NCBI GenBank assembly: GCA_019054805.1
Contig: JAHQIY010000006.1
Coordinates: forward strand, 1,612,001-1,676,000
From: Brachionus manjavacas
Lineage: Eukaryota; Rotifera; Eurotatoria; Ploima; Brachionidae
Reading direction: 5' to 3'
Length of the DNA stretch: 64,000 nucleotides
The notes beneath the pieces are model-generated. The model did not search any database. It was not told the DNA's origin and saw only the letters and a program-made list of their open reading frames with translations. Position 1 is the stretch's first letter, and every line of letters begins with the position of its first letter. Made by a program: the position numbers and the translations under genes. Positions 1 to 11,199 of this stretch are shown piece after piece.

Positions 1-82
1 CCAAACGATTTTTTTTTGATCAATTGTTGAAAACCATCCAGGTGGGATATTGTTGTGGTAAAACCATGAGCCCTTAAAAATT

Positions 83-745
83 TATATGGCACTAGGTCGT
101 TATATAGCAATTTTTTTCGTAGCAAATATTTAACAGCTAATTTTTCGAAGAAAATTTTTCAGGTAAATGTCAATTAGTAGCAATGTTAGAAGCAATTAAT
201 TCATCGCTTTTTTTCATAGCAAGTTATATAGCGTACTTTTAGAAGCGATTTTTTAGAAGTAAATAAAAAAAAAAAAGTTCGATGCAAATCAATTTATTCA
301 GTCAATAAAAAAAAAGTGTCGAATCAAATTTAAAGTTATTTTTTTTGTTCATTATAATAATAAAATAAAATTTTCGACTGGAAGATTCTTATTTTTCAAA
401 ATCACATTAATGGTGAAAAAATACTTGAATTATCAAGCTCATTTTTAAAGAAAATAAAAATAGGAAATTTGATTGACTTGAGCAGTCTTTTTTAAGAACA
501 AGAAAAAACGAGAGAATTTTTTTTTTAAAAAAAAATGCGTGCTATAAATAAACATACATGCAAAAAATTAGCTTCTAAAAAACTGCTACTAATAATTTTT
601 GGCTATGAAAAAATCGCACCTAATAAATTTGCTTCAAAGAACTGCTTCATAATAATTGCTTCTTAATAATGCATCTAACACGTTTCGCTTCTAAACTTGT
701 CTTTGCTACTAAATAATTTGCTGTGAAACTATTGGATGCCATTTA
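83..745. mobile_element. Non-coding inverted-repeat element with AGCAA/AGAAGC word array
   Basis: The two ends are imperfect inverted repeats: the left begins near ATATGGCACTAGG, and the right read on the other strand begins AAATGGCATCCAATAG. The left half (about 110-270) carries many copies of a short word (TAGCAA, GTAGCAA, AGAAGCAA, AGAAGCGA). The right half (about 565-735) carries the same word inverted (TTGCTTC, GCTACT, CGCTTCT). The middle is plain AT-rich sequence with no open frame. No clean target duplication was seen, so the exact boundaries are uncertain. A non-autonomous DNA transposon is the best reading. Confidence 0.5.
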
Positions 746-849
746 TATTAAGTTCAAGATTGATTTTAATTTTAAGTTTTTTTTTATAGATCATGTAACA
801 TGACATGTAACATTAACATGACAAAATTTTCTTTTTTCATTGAAAAGCC

Positions 850-1260
850 ATCTTTCAATTTCTTTTAGGTACTTATTTATCCTGTTTTCAAGATTTTCTA
901 TATTTTTAAAAATAAAAAAAAGTAACCAAATCATCTGCAAAAAGAAATGAATATTGACAGTTTGTATTCTTTTTTATTGGTATTTCATTTATAGAAATGC
1001 TAAAATGAAGTAAACTAATTACTGACTCTTTTAGGACTTGCTCTAATAAGATATTGATCAATCAGATGACCATTTCCATTTACTCTAAAAGATCTAAAAT
1101 GGACAAACGATCTTATCCAGTAAATAAGATAAGGAAGTAGATTAATTTTAAAAAGCTTGTAATTTAGTCCATCGTACCAAACTCTATCAAAAGCTTTAGA
1201 AATATCAAAAAAGAGACAACATACTTTTTCTCATTTTCTCTCAAACAACCTCGACTCTAA
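850..1260 (-). pseudogene. LINE reverse transcriptase fragment, decayed
   Basis: Read on the minus strand, this matches the reverse-transcriptase core of the better preserved LINE at 13205-14592. A segment reading FFDISKAFDRVW is followed by a WIRSF-type stretch and then the region that would hold the PQG and active-site motifs. Stops and frame breaks show it is dead. No other part of the element is recognisable here. Confidence 0.7.
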
Positions 1261-1619
1261 ATCTTCGCATTCAGATCACCTCTCCAATTCCTTCTTTTAC
1301 TAAGATTGCTATTCCTCCGCCATATTTTTTTCGAGCCTTAACTAAATATATAATTTTCAAGATATAAAGAGAAGTTTATTTCACGTTGTTCTTTTGGATA
1401 CAAGTAAGCGTTCGATTAGCTTTTGAGAAATGTGCTTTTCTATAAATTGATTAATAGGAGCCCAGATCTGTAACTGTAACATTTCCGTTTTCTTTTTCAA
1501 CTTCTAATGTCATTTTATTAATTTAATTAATTCAACACAACTTTTTATATGGACACTTTTTTGAAATTTTAAATACCAAAGGCGAAAGGAGTCCCATTAC
1601 TCAAAGCCTTTATTTCTTT

Positions 1620-1998
1620 TGAAATATTAAATAAACTATTAACAACACCAGATGGATTATCATAATAATGCAAAATCTCAAAATTTTTTTTAAATATCGA
1701 AATAAGGTCAGTAGTATGATAGACTCAACTGAAGGCGTCAAACAGGGATGTAAACTTTCTTCATATTTATTCAACTTTTTTATTAACGACCTATCGATTG
1801 AGTTTTCTTAGCTAAAAATTGGTGCAGAAATCAATGGAACAAACCTGTCTATAATCGGATACTGTGATGATATTGTTATATTGTCAACTTCATTTGGACA
1901 GTGTCAAACTTTACTTGAAATTTGCTCTTGGTATGCCCAGCGGTTGAAAATGGACTTTAATCCTAAAAAATTAGCGTCTCTTCATTCATGGGCAATTT
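1620..1998 (+). pseudogene. Second LINE reverse transcriptase fragment
   Basis: A plus-strand frame reads STEGVKQGCKLSSYLFNFFI and then YCDDIVILS. The second is the YxDD polymerase box with cysteine at the variable position. An in-frame TAG sits between the two motifs, and a TGA ends the frame. The piece is in the opposite orientation to the fragment just upstream, so the two are separate insertions. Confidence 0.7.
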
Positions 1999-2034
1999 GA
2001 AAAATTATTCTAATTTAAAAAATGTTTTTTCAAC

Positions 2035-2290
2035 AATGGGCCAATTTGGATTTAACAATTTTCTCAATTATTTCAATTATTCAACTATTCCAAATGTACA
2101 ACTTTCTTCCACTTTCTTCATCTATCTCAATTCTTATCAGTAAAAAACCTTCAATTATTTCAATTATTCAACCTTCTTCAACTTTCTTCATCTTTTTAAA
2201 TTTTTAAACTTTTCAGTTATTCAATTTCTCAACTTTTCAACTTTAAAACTATTCTTTTTTTAAAACTAATTCAACTATTCAATTTTTCTT
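2035..2290. repeat. Pyrimidine-rich low-complexity array
   Basis: About 250 bp built from variants of TTTCAATTATTCAAC and TTCAACTTTC. A 61-codon open frame crosses it, but its composition is a product of the repeat, and I do not regard it as a gene. Confidence 0.6.
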
Positions 2291-2501
2291 TTATTCCATT
2301 TTAAAACTTTATTAATCAAAAAATATATAATGAAACGCATAAAAAAGATAAAATATATAGCGGATTATGATTCAGAGCATTTTTTGATTAAGAAACAATC
2401 AAAATAACCCAGTATATTAACATAAATTTTTAAAACGATATAAATTGTAAGTAAAAGATACCTAATCTTAAAGTAGACCATATGTTAACTATACGTAAAT
2501 T

Positions 2502-2741
2502 ATCAAAAGGGTGTTCAATATTAAGAAATTTGCTAGATTTAATTCTATGTTGGAGACTTTAAAACTGGAAACAGTGGATCAGTTATGTATGAAGCACAAG
2601 TTATTTTTAATGAAACAATTAAATAATAGTAAAATATGTTGGGACTTGTTGTCGTTTCTGCATGGGGATTACTCTACTTTTGAACTGTATTTCATTTTAG
2701 ACTGTAATGAAATACAGTCCAAACATACAGTCACATATTGA
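2502..2741 (+). pseudogene. Possible LINE C-terminal fragment
   Basis: A 76-codon frame (ETLKLETVDQLCMKHKLFLM) has the leucine- and lysine-rich helical look of the C-terminal tail of LINE polyproteins seen elsewhere in the window, but no diagnostic motif. A perfect 13-bp inverted repeat (ACTGTATTTCATT and its complement) lies at its 3' end, near 2688-2722. The function is not recognised. Confidence 0.3.
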
Positions 2742-2822
2742 TATAAAAAAGCACTGACATGTTTGATTTTTTTTTAAATTTAATTCAATTTAAACATTAA
2801 TTACAAAATCAATAATAAATAT

Positions 2823-3430
2823 TAGTAGTAGTAGTAGTAGTAATAAATAGCTGGGCAGCTTCTGCCTAGTGTTGCACTTTACAGCCCTGAAACTAATATA
2901 TAATAAATAATTATAACCACTTGTCCAATCTTGCTTTAAAAACGTTTAAGCTTCGTGATTCAACTATATTATTTCCTAAAATAAATTAATTAATACAATT
3001 TCCTAATTTGAATTCGGTTGGCATTTAATTAATGTATTTTTTTGAACTTAAAAAAAAAAACTGAATTAAAAAAATGAAATTTAGTAAAAAAAATATCTCA
3101 TTTACAAAAATTTATCCAAATTCATGTTCTAGTAATAAATTTAAAATTCCTTTTAGATCAAAAACAATCATTTGACTGATGATCCTTATGTGAATCAGTT
3201 GGATTATATTCTTTACAGAGTCAAAAAGACCCCTGTTTTTATAAAAAAATCTATTTTTGAGAACACCAAGCACTGTTTTGTAATTTTCTTGGCAAATAAT
3301 TCAATGCTTTGAAGTTTCTAAAGGAAAAAAATTTGTCGAACTGAGACTTGTACTGTGCTTATCCAGTTCGATTTCTTCAATTTAAACCATTACCAAGCCG
3401 TCTCTTTCAAATTTTATTCAAATTATTGAA
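2823..3430 (-). pseudogene. CR1/Jockey-like LINE 3' end with (TAG)n tail
   Basis: On the minus strand the region near 2985-2920 reads GNNIVESRSLNVFKARLDKW, the typical last residues of a CR1/Jockey-type polyprotein. A short 3' UTR and a (CTA)n microsatellite at 2823-2841 follow. Further up (about 3430-3230) a degraded related segment reads IEEIELDKHSTSLSSTNFF. Stops and frame changes make it a dead, 5'-truncated copy. The same (TAG)n ending is on the LINE at 62199. Confidence 0.6.
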
Positions 3431-4788
3431 TTTAAATTTTTTTGAAAAATAAAAAAAATTGTCTTAATACGAAAAAAATAATTTGATTCGATTGATTATA
3501 CTTTATTGTTGGTTTTAAAGATCAGAAAACAAAATCGAACGAAATTATTAACATATATTGAACTTTATTTAGTTAATAAATCAAGAATATCTTTTCGATA
3601 ATTCTCTTTAAATTTGTTCCCAAAATTTCAACAAATTATAAATAATTGCATTTAAGATATTTCAATTTAAAAAAAAAATAACCGGAAAAACTATCAAATG
3701 ATTTTAATTCTATAAAAAGATATGAATTTTGAATTTTATCATGGAGTCTTTTGATTTTATATAGCCATTTCTTTTTTGGGCTTTTTTAATTCAAAATTTT
3801 ATTGAAAAATGTAAAATAGAAAAAAAATCTTGCCATATAGAGAATTAGACATTTTGCAATAAATTAATATTATAAAATAGTAAGTTTGTCTTTTTGATAA
3901 TGCTAGTTTTAATGTTAAAAACTGGTCAAACTAAAAACGGCTTAAGATCCTTATTGACAGTACGGTAACCAAGTCTAACCGGGTGCCTTATTTTCATTTT
4001 ATTGAATTTTTCGCACCCATTTTTTTCGAAAACTTCAAAAATAGTCACCCAATTTCTCTGAATTTTTTTAGTCACCCCTTTCCCTCCGGTGGTTAATTGT
4101 GTAATTGTGTTTAGAATTTAACCCTTTTAACCCATTAAATTATTAATTTTTTTTCAATTTTTAAATATATTTTCTAAACGATTATTTAATTGATTATTAA
4201 ATTATTCTTCTGTTTGATTCTTCTGTCTTCTGTTTGATTTCATTCTATAACAATTAGTAAAAAGTTAAAAAACTGAATAAAAAAAAGAAAAAAACAAGAG
4301 AGAGTTTAAAAGAAGATTTAATAAAAGAGGAAAAGCGAAGGTTTAATAATCAAAATCATCACAAAAAGTTCTTTGCATGAATTCTTTAAAATTCTTCTGG
4401 TAAACAACTAAAACAAACCCAATTTAAACACGCTTTACAAGACATCCATTATGACGTATTCTCTGTTTCTTCACACAATAATCAAAAATCAATGCTTCGA
4501 ATTCAAGAATCTCAGTGTTCAAAATTTCTTATTTTTTTATCTTTTCATTATATTTACCAAAAAGTTCATGACAAAATGTAATTGAAGACGTTGGGAACTG
4601 AAATATATTGTCACCTGTTGATGACAATATATTTCATGAATTTTTCATTCATGTGTGAAAACTTGGTTCTCTCGTATTTTTCAATATAAGAACACTAAAA
4701 TTATAAGACTTGGAAAAAAAAATCGAAATTCATATAATTTTTTATTAAATTTAAACTTAAGATAAAAATTTTAATAAACAAAAATTTC
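3431..4788. other. AT-rich intergenic sequence with one perfect hairpin
   Basis: No coding signal is visible. A perfect 15-bp stem (TGAAATATATTGTCA at 4599-4613, complement at 4622-4636, 8-nt loop) is the only clear structure. A minus-strand AATAAA (TTTATT at 4741-4746) lies 43 nt past the fumarase stop and is a good poly(A) signal for that gene. Confidence 0.6.
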
Positions 4789-6513
4789 CTATACTTGCCA
4801 TTCCTTGAAAAAATCATTTCCTTTATTATCAACGACAATAAAACAAGGAAAATCGACCACGTCAATTTTATATATAGCCTCCATACCTAAATAAATAAGT
4901 TAAACTAAAAAAAAATAATTTCAAGATAAATTTCTACCTAATTCAGGATACTCTAGCAATTCCACTTTTTTGATACAATTTTGAGCCAAAATGGCTGCTG
5001 GACCTCCAATTGAGCCTAGATAAAAACCACCATGTTTTTTGCATGCATTAGTGACCTCTTTGCTTCGATTTCCTTTAGCCAGCATGACCATGCTTCCACC
5101 AGCTGCTTGAAACTGATCCACATACGAGTCCATTCTCGAACTAGTAGTGGGTCCAAAGCTGCCAGATGCGTAGCCATCGGGAGTTTTAGAGGGCCCGGCA
5201 TAATAGACCGGATAATCTTTAAGATATTGCGGTAAGCCTTCGCCGCGGTCAAGTCTTTCTTTTAATTTTGCATGCGCAATGTCTCTGGCCACAATTAATG
5301 TGCCTGTCAGAGACAACCTAGTCTTGATCGGATAGCTGTTCAGAGTGGACAGCACTTTTTCCATTGACTGATTTAAATTCACTTGTACTACATCATCGCT
5401 GAGCTGTTCTGTTTTAACTTCTGGCAAATACTTTCCCGGGTTTGTTTCCAATTGCTCCAAGAAAATGCCCTCTTCTGATATTTTGCCCAAGATTTGACGA
5501 TCAGCGGAGCACGAGACGCCCAGGCCGACAGGACACGATGCACCATGTCTTGGCAAACGAACAACTCTGACATCATGACAAAAATATTTACCGCCAAATT
5601 GAGCTCCAATGCCGGTTTTATAAGTCATTTTTAAAATTTCATTTTCAAGTTCCAAATCTCTGAATGCCCGACCATGTTCATTACCGCTAGTTGGCAAATC
5701 ATCTAAGTATTTGCAGCTGGCTAATTTGGTTGTTTTCAGAGTCAATTCAGCACTGAGACCTCCAATGACCAAGGCCAAATGATATGGCGGACAAGCAGCA
5801 GTTCCAAGCGTTTTTATTTTTTCATTAATAAAACTGTACAGTTTTTCTTTGTTTAATAAAGCTTTTGTTTGTTGGTACAAAAATGTTTTGTTTGCTGAAC
5901 CACCACCTTTGGCAATGAACAAAAAGTCGTATGTATTTCCTTTTTTGCTATAGAGGTCTATTTGAGCTGGAAGATTTGTTGCCGTGTTTTTTTCTGTGTA
6001 CATGTCCAAAGGAGCCACTTGGGAATACCTAAGGTTTCTTTTTGTGTAAGTGTTGTAGACTCCGCGCGAAATATGCTCCTCATCATTTCCATCTGTCCAA
6101 ACAAACTGTCCTTTTTTACCCATGCAAATAGCGGTGCCAGTGTCTTGGCAACTCGGCAAAACCATGTTGGCAGCGATGTTTGCGTTCTTTAGGAGCTCAA
6201 GAGCCACAAATCGGTCGTTTCGGGACGCCTCCGGATCTTTTAATATGTTGGACAGCGATTGAAGGTGAGATGGACGAAGTAAATGGGAAATATCTACAAA
6301 AGCTTGCTCGGTAAGTAAAGTTAGAGCTTCGGGCTCAACTTGGAGCACTTTTTTCCCATTCAAATCCAGAGTGGAGACATAATCTCCGGTTAGTTTTTTA
6401 TATGGAGTGTTTAAAGGCTTGGCATGTTCAAAAAGCTCTTGGTAATAGAATGGTTTGGTCGACAGACCGCGCCGACTTGCCAAAGGTTGCAATCGAAACA
6501 AGTTTTTTAGCAT
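4789..6513 (-). CDS. Fumarate hydratase, class I (iron-sulfur), mitochondrial
   Basis: Catalyses reversible hydration of fumarate to L-malate (TCA cycle). It has two exons: 6513-4938 and 4886-4789, with a 51-bp intron (GTAGAA...TTTAG) joined in phase 1, giving 557 residues. The first ~20 residues are basic and hydroxylated ([20 protein letters not shown]), like a mitochondrial presequence. The three cluster cysteines expected for class I enzymes are present: C122 in [10 protein letters not shown]241 in AACPPYHLA and C335 in GVSCSADRQ. The C-terminal GPTTSSRMD motif (454-462) is also there. The second exon supplies [20 protein letters not shown], the conserved class I C-terminus. Vertebrates use the unrelated class II enzyme; class I is documented in flatworms and kinetoplastids. 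The 5' end has no close neighbour gene. Intact. Confidence 0.96.
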
Positions 6514-7254
6514 TTTTGAGTTGAATTATTTAACTTATGAATCAATTAATTGCTTTATTTGAATATACCTAACGCCAAAAACAAAATGCCAAATTAGTTA
6601 CTTTTTTACATTTTATTTTGCTTTTTAAATTGTCTTAAAGTTTAAAATAAATTTTTTTTAGATTTAAATTAATTACTTAAATAAATTATTTAAATAAATT
6701 TTAAATTAATTTTAAAATTTCAGTTTTTAATTAAATTTTTATTTTTATTACTTTAAATAAATTTGTTTTCTGCACATTTAAAAAATTCTATCATACAACA
6801 CAGGAATCTTTTGATTACAAAAAATTAGGCTGAATAAAAAAAAATCATATTTTTTAAAGCTTTCCTATTTTTTGATAAGAAGTTAATCAATTATTCGTTT
6901 TTTAATCAATCCCAAATTTCTTTGGTTATTTACGTAGGATTAAGTAAGAAAATGGTAAAACATTGAGCCCAAAAAAAAAATTTTTTGGTTTTGTAAAATT
7001 CACTAAAAAGAATCGTAAAAGATGAAATAAATTGAATAGCTTTTGTTCATAAGATAAAAATTAGTTCTGCAAATGCAACCTTTTGCAACATACATAGTTG
7101 CATCCAGAGTTGTCTAAAAGTTTTAAAATAAAGTCCAAGTTCGGTCTTTTAAAAAAAAAATAAATAAAAGTCTTTGGCTCGAACTTCTGAAAAGATAAAA
7201 AAAGTCCGAACTTGGATTTGACTTCAGACTTGTGACTTTTAAACAACTTTAGTT
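6514..7254. other. AT-rich upstream region of the fumarase gene
   Basis: No coding signal or TATA-like promoter that I can single out. The small open frame at 7061-7261 (-) is low-complexity and overlaps repeat sequence, so I do not call it a gene. Confidence 0.4.
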
Positions 7255-7480
7255 GGATCAACTGACAAAGTCTGCTAAACTCTTCAAATTTAGCGGAAAT
7301 AAAATTTCAATAATATTCTGGCGCGAATTTGCAAAAATTTTGTACATTATTAATAGACTTCGACAATCGATGCAATTATGTATGTTGCACCGATGCTGCT
7401 TTTAACTAATTTTAAGCTTTTAGAAAAAAAGTTTTCAATTTTTATCATTTTATTCTGTTCTTTTGGACTGAACTTATCCA
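7255..7480. repeat. Dispersed repeat, uninterrupted copy
   Basis: Shares long segments with 11200-11284 plus 12029-12160 (same order, but split there by an insertion), and more weakly with 57990-58210. Recognisable blocks are AAATAAAATTTCAATAATAT, a GCGCGAATT core and GATGCTGCNTTTAACTAATT. No open frame. Confidence 0.7.
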
Positions 7481-7759
7481 AAAAAAATTCATTTTTTTTA
7501 CATTTATTTTTTCTTAAATAAAAGAATTTTAACTATTTTTGAATCAAAATTTCAACATTTTTCTTTTCATTTTACATTTTTTCATAGCATTTGACCATAA
7601 ACTACTCTAATTACTAAAATTTACTTAAAATCCAATCTTATGGACAAAAGCTATTCAATTTATTTATGATTCATAAAAATTAAAAATATAAAACTGAAAT
7701 TATTTTAGTTTATTGTTAGATTGTAACTTAAAGATTTTTGTGTCAGATGGATTGGAAAG

Positions 7760-8490
7760 AGAAAATTTAATTATTAAATTAGCACAAAAGCTGTTTAAAC
7801 TCCTTTAGAAGGTGTGCAGAGAAAATTTGAAATGAAAGTATGTTTGGGACATTGAAATATGAATATAGAAAAGCATGAAGAGATTTAAAAAAGAAAATGA
7901 GAAAAGTGAAAAGGGAATTAGAGAACAGACTAGTCAGAAAAACAAATTAAAAAGCAATTTAAAGCTTTATAAAAAGCAAAATTGGAGTAAAAGGAGAAAT
8001 AAGAATGCTAAGAACAAAAAGAATGAAGTAACGAGTTACAAAAAATTGATGGCGAAATTGTTAAATTACCAGTTTCATTCTGTTTAGGGATAAACTATTG
8101 CTTTAATTCCAGGAGAATAGTCTGATAAATTGAAGGGAGTTTTGATTTGTTCCAAAGAAAGGATGTGTCTGAAAATTACTTGAAACGCTTAACATGATGA
8201 CGAGTGAGTTGGAAAAGGGCATCAGTGTAGATAAATACTGTAAGACTTTTCAAAAGCTTTTGATAGTGTACCGCAACATCCCTTTTGCATAATCTGTGTG
8301 GTAATGGTCTAGTCGAGAAAATGGTTAGGCGGATCGAAGACATTTTGAGTAAGAGAACACAGCGAACATCAGCGAGTTGTCCTTGGCGATGGAGTTTCGA
8401 AATGGTCTGAGTTATTGAATGGAGTTCTGCAAGAATCTGTACTTGGACCACTGCTGTTTTTCATGTACATAAATATTCTAATTATGCAGT
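7760..8490 (+). pseudogene. CR1-like LINE fragment, heavily decayed
   Basis: The plus strand encodes a basic helical stretch (7875-8087, rich in Lys and Asn, like the pre-RT region of CR1-type polyproteins). Broken RT motifs follow: FQKAFDSVPQ near 8248, then a segment ending VLGPLLFFMYINIL near 8430-8475. Many stops and frameshifts. Transcription of a host product is unlikely. Confidence 0.65.
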
Positions 8491-8552
8491 TGACAATTTT
8501 TTACTAATTAATAAAGAAAAATATATATTTAAGGAAAGACTAACTAAAAAAT

Positions 8553-9212
8553 TTTCTTGTAAATAATTTTTATTTTTTTCAAAAAATTTGTCCGAAAATT
8601 AATTGCATGCTTTAAACTGTGTTTAAGTTTGAATTATTTTGCTGGTAATGAGAAAGAAGCTTATTCAATGAGAACAAGTTAAAAAGTATCTTTTAATCAA
8701 AAAAGTTTGATCATTTTTAAATAATTCATAAATTTTTAAATTAAACTCAATTTAACTCAACTAACTCAATTTTTATTTTTTTTTATTTTTTTGATGAATA
8801 TTTATTTTTGTTTATAAAGTTTAAACTTAAAATAACAAATGATACACAATCACAGAATGCTTCAGACAACAAGTTAACAGTTTATGAATTTTTAATTTAT
8901 AAATTTTTAATTTTAAATCGAAGTCTTTCTTAAAACAACAAATTTATTATCTGGAACAAATTTTTTTCAACATTCTGAATTTGTTAAGTCCAACAAAAAT
9001 AAATTCTATTAAAATTTGAAAATTGCTGTACAACTTAAAAATTGTTGACGTTTTTAAATACATAAATTTTTCATTTTAAGATTAAATTTTTTCCTAAAAA
9101 AAAAGTAAAAAAAATAACTAATTAATTATTAAACATACTAATTATTGGAAAACAATCATTAAACAATATAAAGTCTCCTACAATTTTCATTATTCAGCTT
9201 AATGTCAATAAA
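8553..9212 (+). promoter_or_regulatory. 5' flank of DEG/ENaC gene, duplicated at 19156-19826
   Basis: Some 660 bp immediately upstream of the channel start codon is repeated almost base for base upstream of the truncated copy at 19827. Indels occur mainly in A or T runs. Such conservation of non-coding DNA points to a recent segmental duplication that carried the putative promoter. No individual promoter element can be named. Confidence 0.7.
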
Positions 9213-10676
9213 ATGAAAAGGAGAATCTCAGAGATAATTATTGCAAGAGTTGAGACCTCTAGTTGTCACGGAATACCCAATCTTGTAAGAGAGAAAAATT
9301 GGTTTATTAAAATTTTATGGGCCATTTGCATAACTGCATCATTATCACTCTGTTTTTTTAATTTATCAAAGCTTTTTATCAGCTATTTCAATTATGACGT
9401 ACAGATCAAAATATCCAAAAATCGCGTCACATCAATCGAGTTTCCAACAGTAACATTTTGCAACAAAAACCCACTTAATTTTCAAAAATCAACCCTGGAC
9501 TTGGAATTTATTGAAGAATTACATGGACTAAAAAGTCATTTCTTAAACGACATTTTTCTTGAAATATCTAATAGCTATGATCTAATGTTTTATATTCAAT
9601 ATTATATAACAGACAGATTATTTAACAAAACCATTGTGGATACTATGGGATTCAATATTGATGAAATGCTGATAAATTGTCGATTTAATACTATAAGATG
9701 TAGTAAAAATGATTTCGAAGAAATTTATTTGCCTTCTTTTGGCAAATGTTATAAATTTAATTCAGGTAGAAGCCTGAACGGATCCAAAGCAGAGGTCAAA
9801 AGATCCTCAGTTCCAGGTTTATTTTTTGGTTTCAGACTTGAATTATTTATAGGCTCATCAGACCATGAACTTGATTTGGTCTCATCTTCAGGTTTGAGGC
9901 TTTTCATACACAATTCTACGACTAAACCTTATGTTGGCTATGAAGTAATTGATTTACCTGTTGGACATCAAACAAACATTGCAGTTAGCCAAGAACATGC
10001 AATCAAGTTACCAAAGCCTTACAGTGAATGTATTCAAAATAGAATAGACACCAAAAGCTACACTTCAAGCTTATTCAATGCAACCAAGTCTGTGTTTGGT
10101 ACTTACCTACAAAAAAATTGCCTTTTGTTATGCTTTTATGAATTATTTAAAGTTAAATGTGATTGTGAATATCCGTTTTTTAGCGAAATTGAATATTCAA
10201 ATTTTTGTAAATTTGAAGATTTAGGCTGTATTGCTTATAGTTATCAAAATTTATCTCGATCTTCTAGATGTTTTGAAGAATGTCCACTGGAATGTGAATC
10301 AATTAGTTATGGATTTGCTATTTCTCAATCTGATTTTCCCAGTCTTTTCTATGCCGATATTCTAAAAGCTAATAATAATAAATCTGATGATTTTAACAGA
10401 AATTTAAGCAGCTTTGCGAGAATTAAATCTTCTGTTCTGGCTGTAGAAGTTTATTATGACGATATAGCTTTGACTTTGATCGAGGAAAGGCCTGCAAAAA
10501 CACCAGAGCAGCTTGTTTCAGAAATTGGTGGAATTTTGGGACTTTGTCTTGGAATAAGTTTTTTGACTATGGCTGAATTTTTTGATCTAATTGCACAAAT
10601 TATTAAGTTTTTGGTTAAACAGAAATTTAATAAAACAAAAATAGATCAAGAAAAAATAAAAACTTTAGAACATTAA
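9213..10676 (+). CDS. DEG/ENaC-family cation channel subunit
   Basis: Predicted plasma-membrane sodium/cation channel subunit of the degenerin/ENaC/ASIC/FaNaC superfamily (trimeric, two membrane spans each). It is a single exon of 487 residues. Visible in order: the N-terminal gating His-Gly (H19-G20 in SCHGIPNL), TM1 (about 33-55), FPTVTFC at 77-83, a cysteine-rich extracellular loop ending ECPLECESISYGF, then the pre-TM2 EIGG and the selectivity-filter GIS at 447-449 leading TM2. The tail is short and basic. Gating stimulus (peptide, acid, mechanical) cannot be read from the sequence. The start ATG is the first in frame, and its flank is shared with the copy at 19827. It lies 5.5 kb from, and convergent with, a second family member. 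Confidence 0.93.
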   Translation: MKRRISEIIIARVETSSCHGIPNLVREKNWFIKILWAICITASLSLCFFNLSKLFISYFNYDVQIKISKNRVTSIEFPTVTFCNKNPLNFQKSTLDLEFIEELHGLKSHFLNDIFLEISNSYDLMFYIQYYITDRLFNKTIVDTMGFNIDEMLINCRFNTIRCSKNDFEEIYLPSFGKCYKFNSGRSLNGSKAEVKRSSVPGLFFGFRLELFIGSSDHELDLVSSSGLRLFIHNSTTKPYVGYEVIDLPVGHQTNIAVSQEHAIKLPKPYSECIQNRIDTKSYTSSLFNATKSVFGTYLQKNCLLLCFYELFKVKCDCEYPFFSEIEYSNFCKFEDLGCIAYSYQNLSRSSRCFEECPLECESISYGFAISQSDFPSLFYADILKANNNKSDDFNRNLSSFARIKSSVLAVEVYYDDIALTLIEERPAKTPEQLVSEIGGILGLCLGISFLTMAEFFDLIAQIIKFLVKQKFNKTKIDQEKIKTLEH

Positions 10677-11199
10677 TTTTTTTTTTAATTTAAAAAAAAA
10701 AAAACTTTTCTAGTTTTGATTACTAAAAATTTTTTTATTTCTTTATTTCAAAAGACATTTAGAAGAACCTTTGAATCAAATTTAATTTTTTTTTTAAATC
10801 AAATTTAATAATTTTCAATATTTAAAAAAAAAACAATTTCATTTTTTTACTTTTATTTTTACTAATAATGCAAAAGATTTATTGTTTCACTTTTCGAATC
10901 ATTATTAATTGTATTAAGTTTTTTGTAATTTTAAAAAATCATCTTTTTGCAAAAAAAAAATAGGTACTTCATTAATATTTACATTAGTTTAAAAAATATG
11001 ACAGATATTACTACATTAAATTGTGTAATTTTAGTAATAATAATGTTAAATTAAATAATTAAGTGTTATGTTTTTTTTTAAAAAAAAGGGTTTACACAAT
11101 TCAAATTTTTTATTAATTTTCCACTTTTTCAAAAAAAAAACTTAATTTATAAATTTATAAAAAAGAAATTTACAAAACATTTACATTGGTTGCATCAAC
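10677..11199. other. AT-rich 3' flank of the channel gene
   Basis: Homopolymer-rich DNA with no open frame or repeat that I can define. Confidence 0.4.

Noticed and set aside
2022..2207. 61-codon Ile/Ser/Phe-rich frame
   Set aside because: Product of a pyrimidine-rich low-complexity repeat.
5016..5252. Open frames antisense or out of frame within the fumarase gene
   Set aside because: They overlap the clearly conserved fumarase exon and have no motif of their own; same for 5032-5235, 5388-5609 and 5962-6192.
8176..8451. 91-codon minus-strand frame
   Set aside because: Antisense to a recognisable, broken reverse transcriptase on the plus strand.
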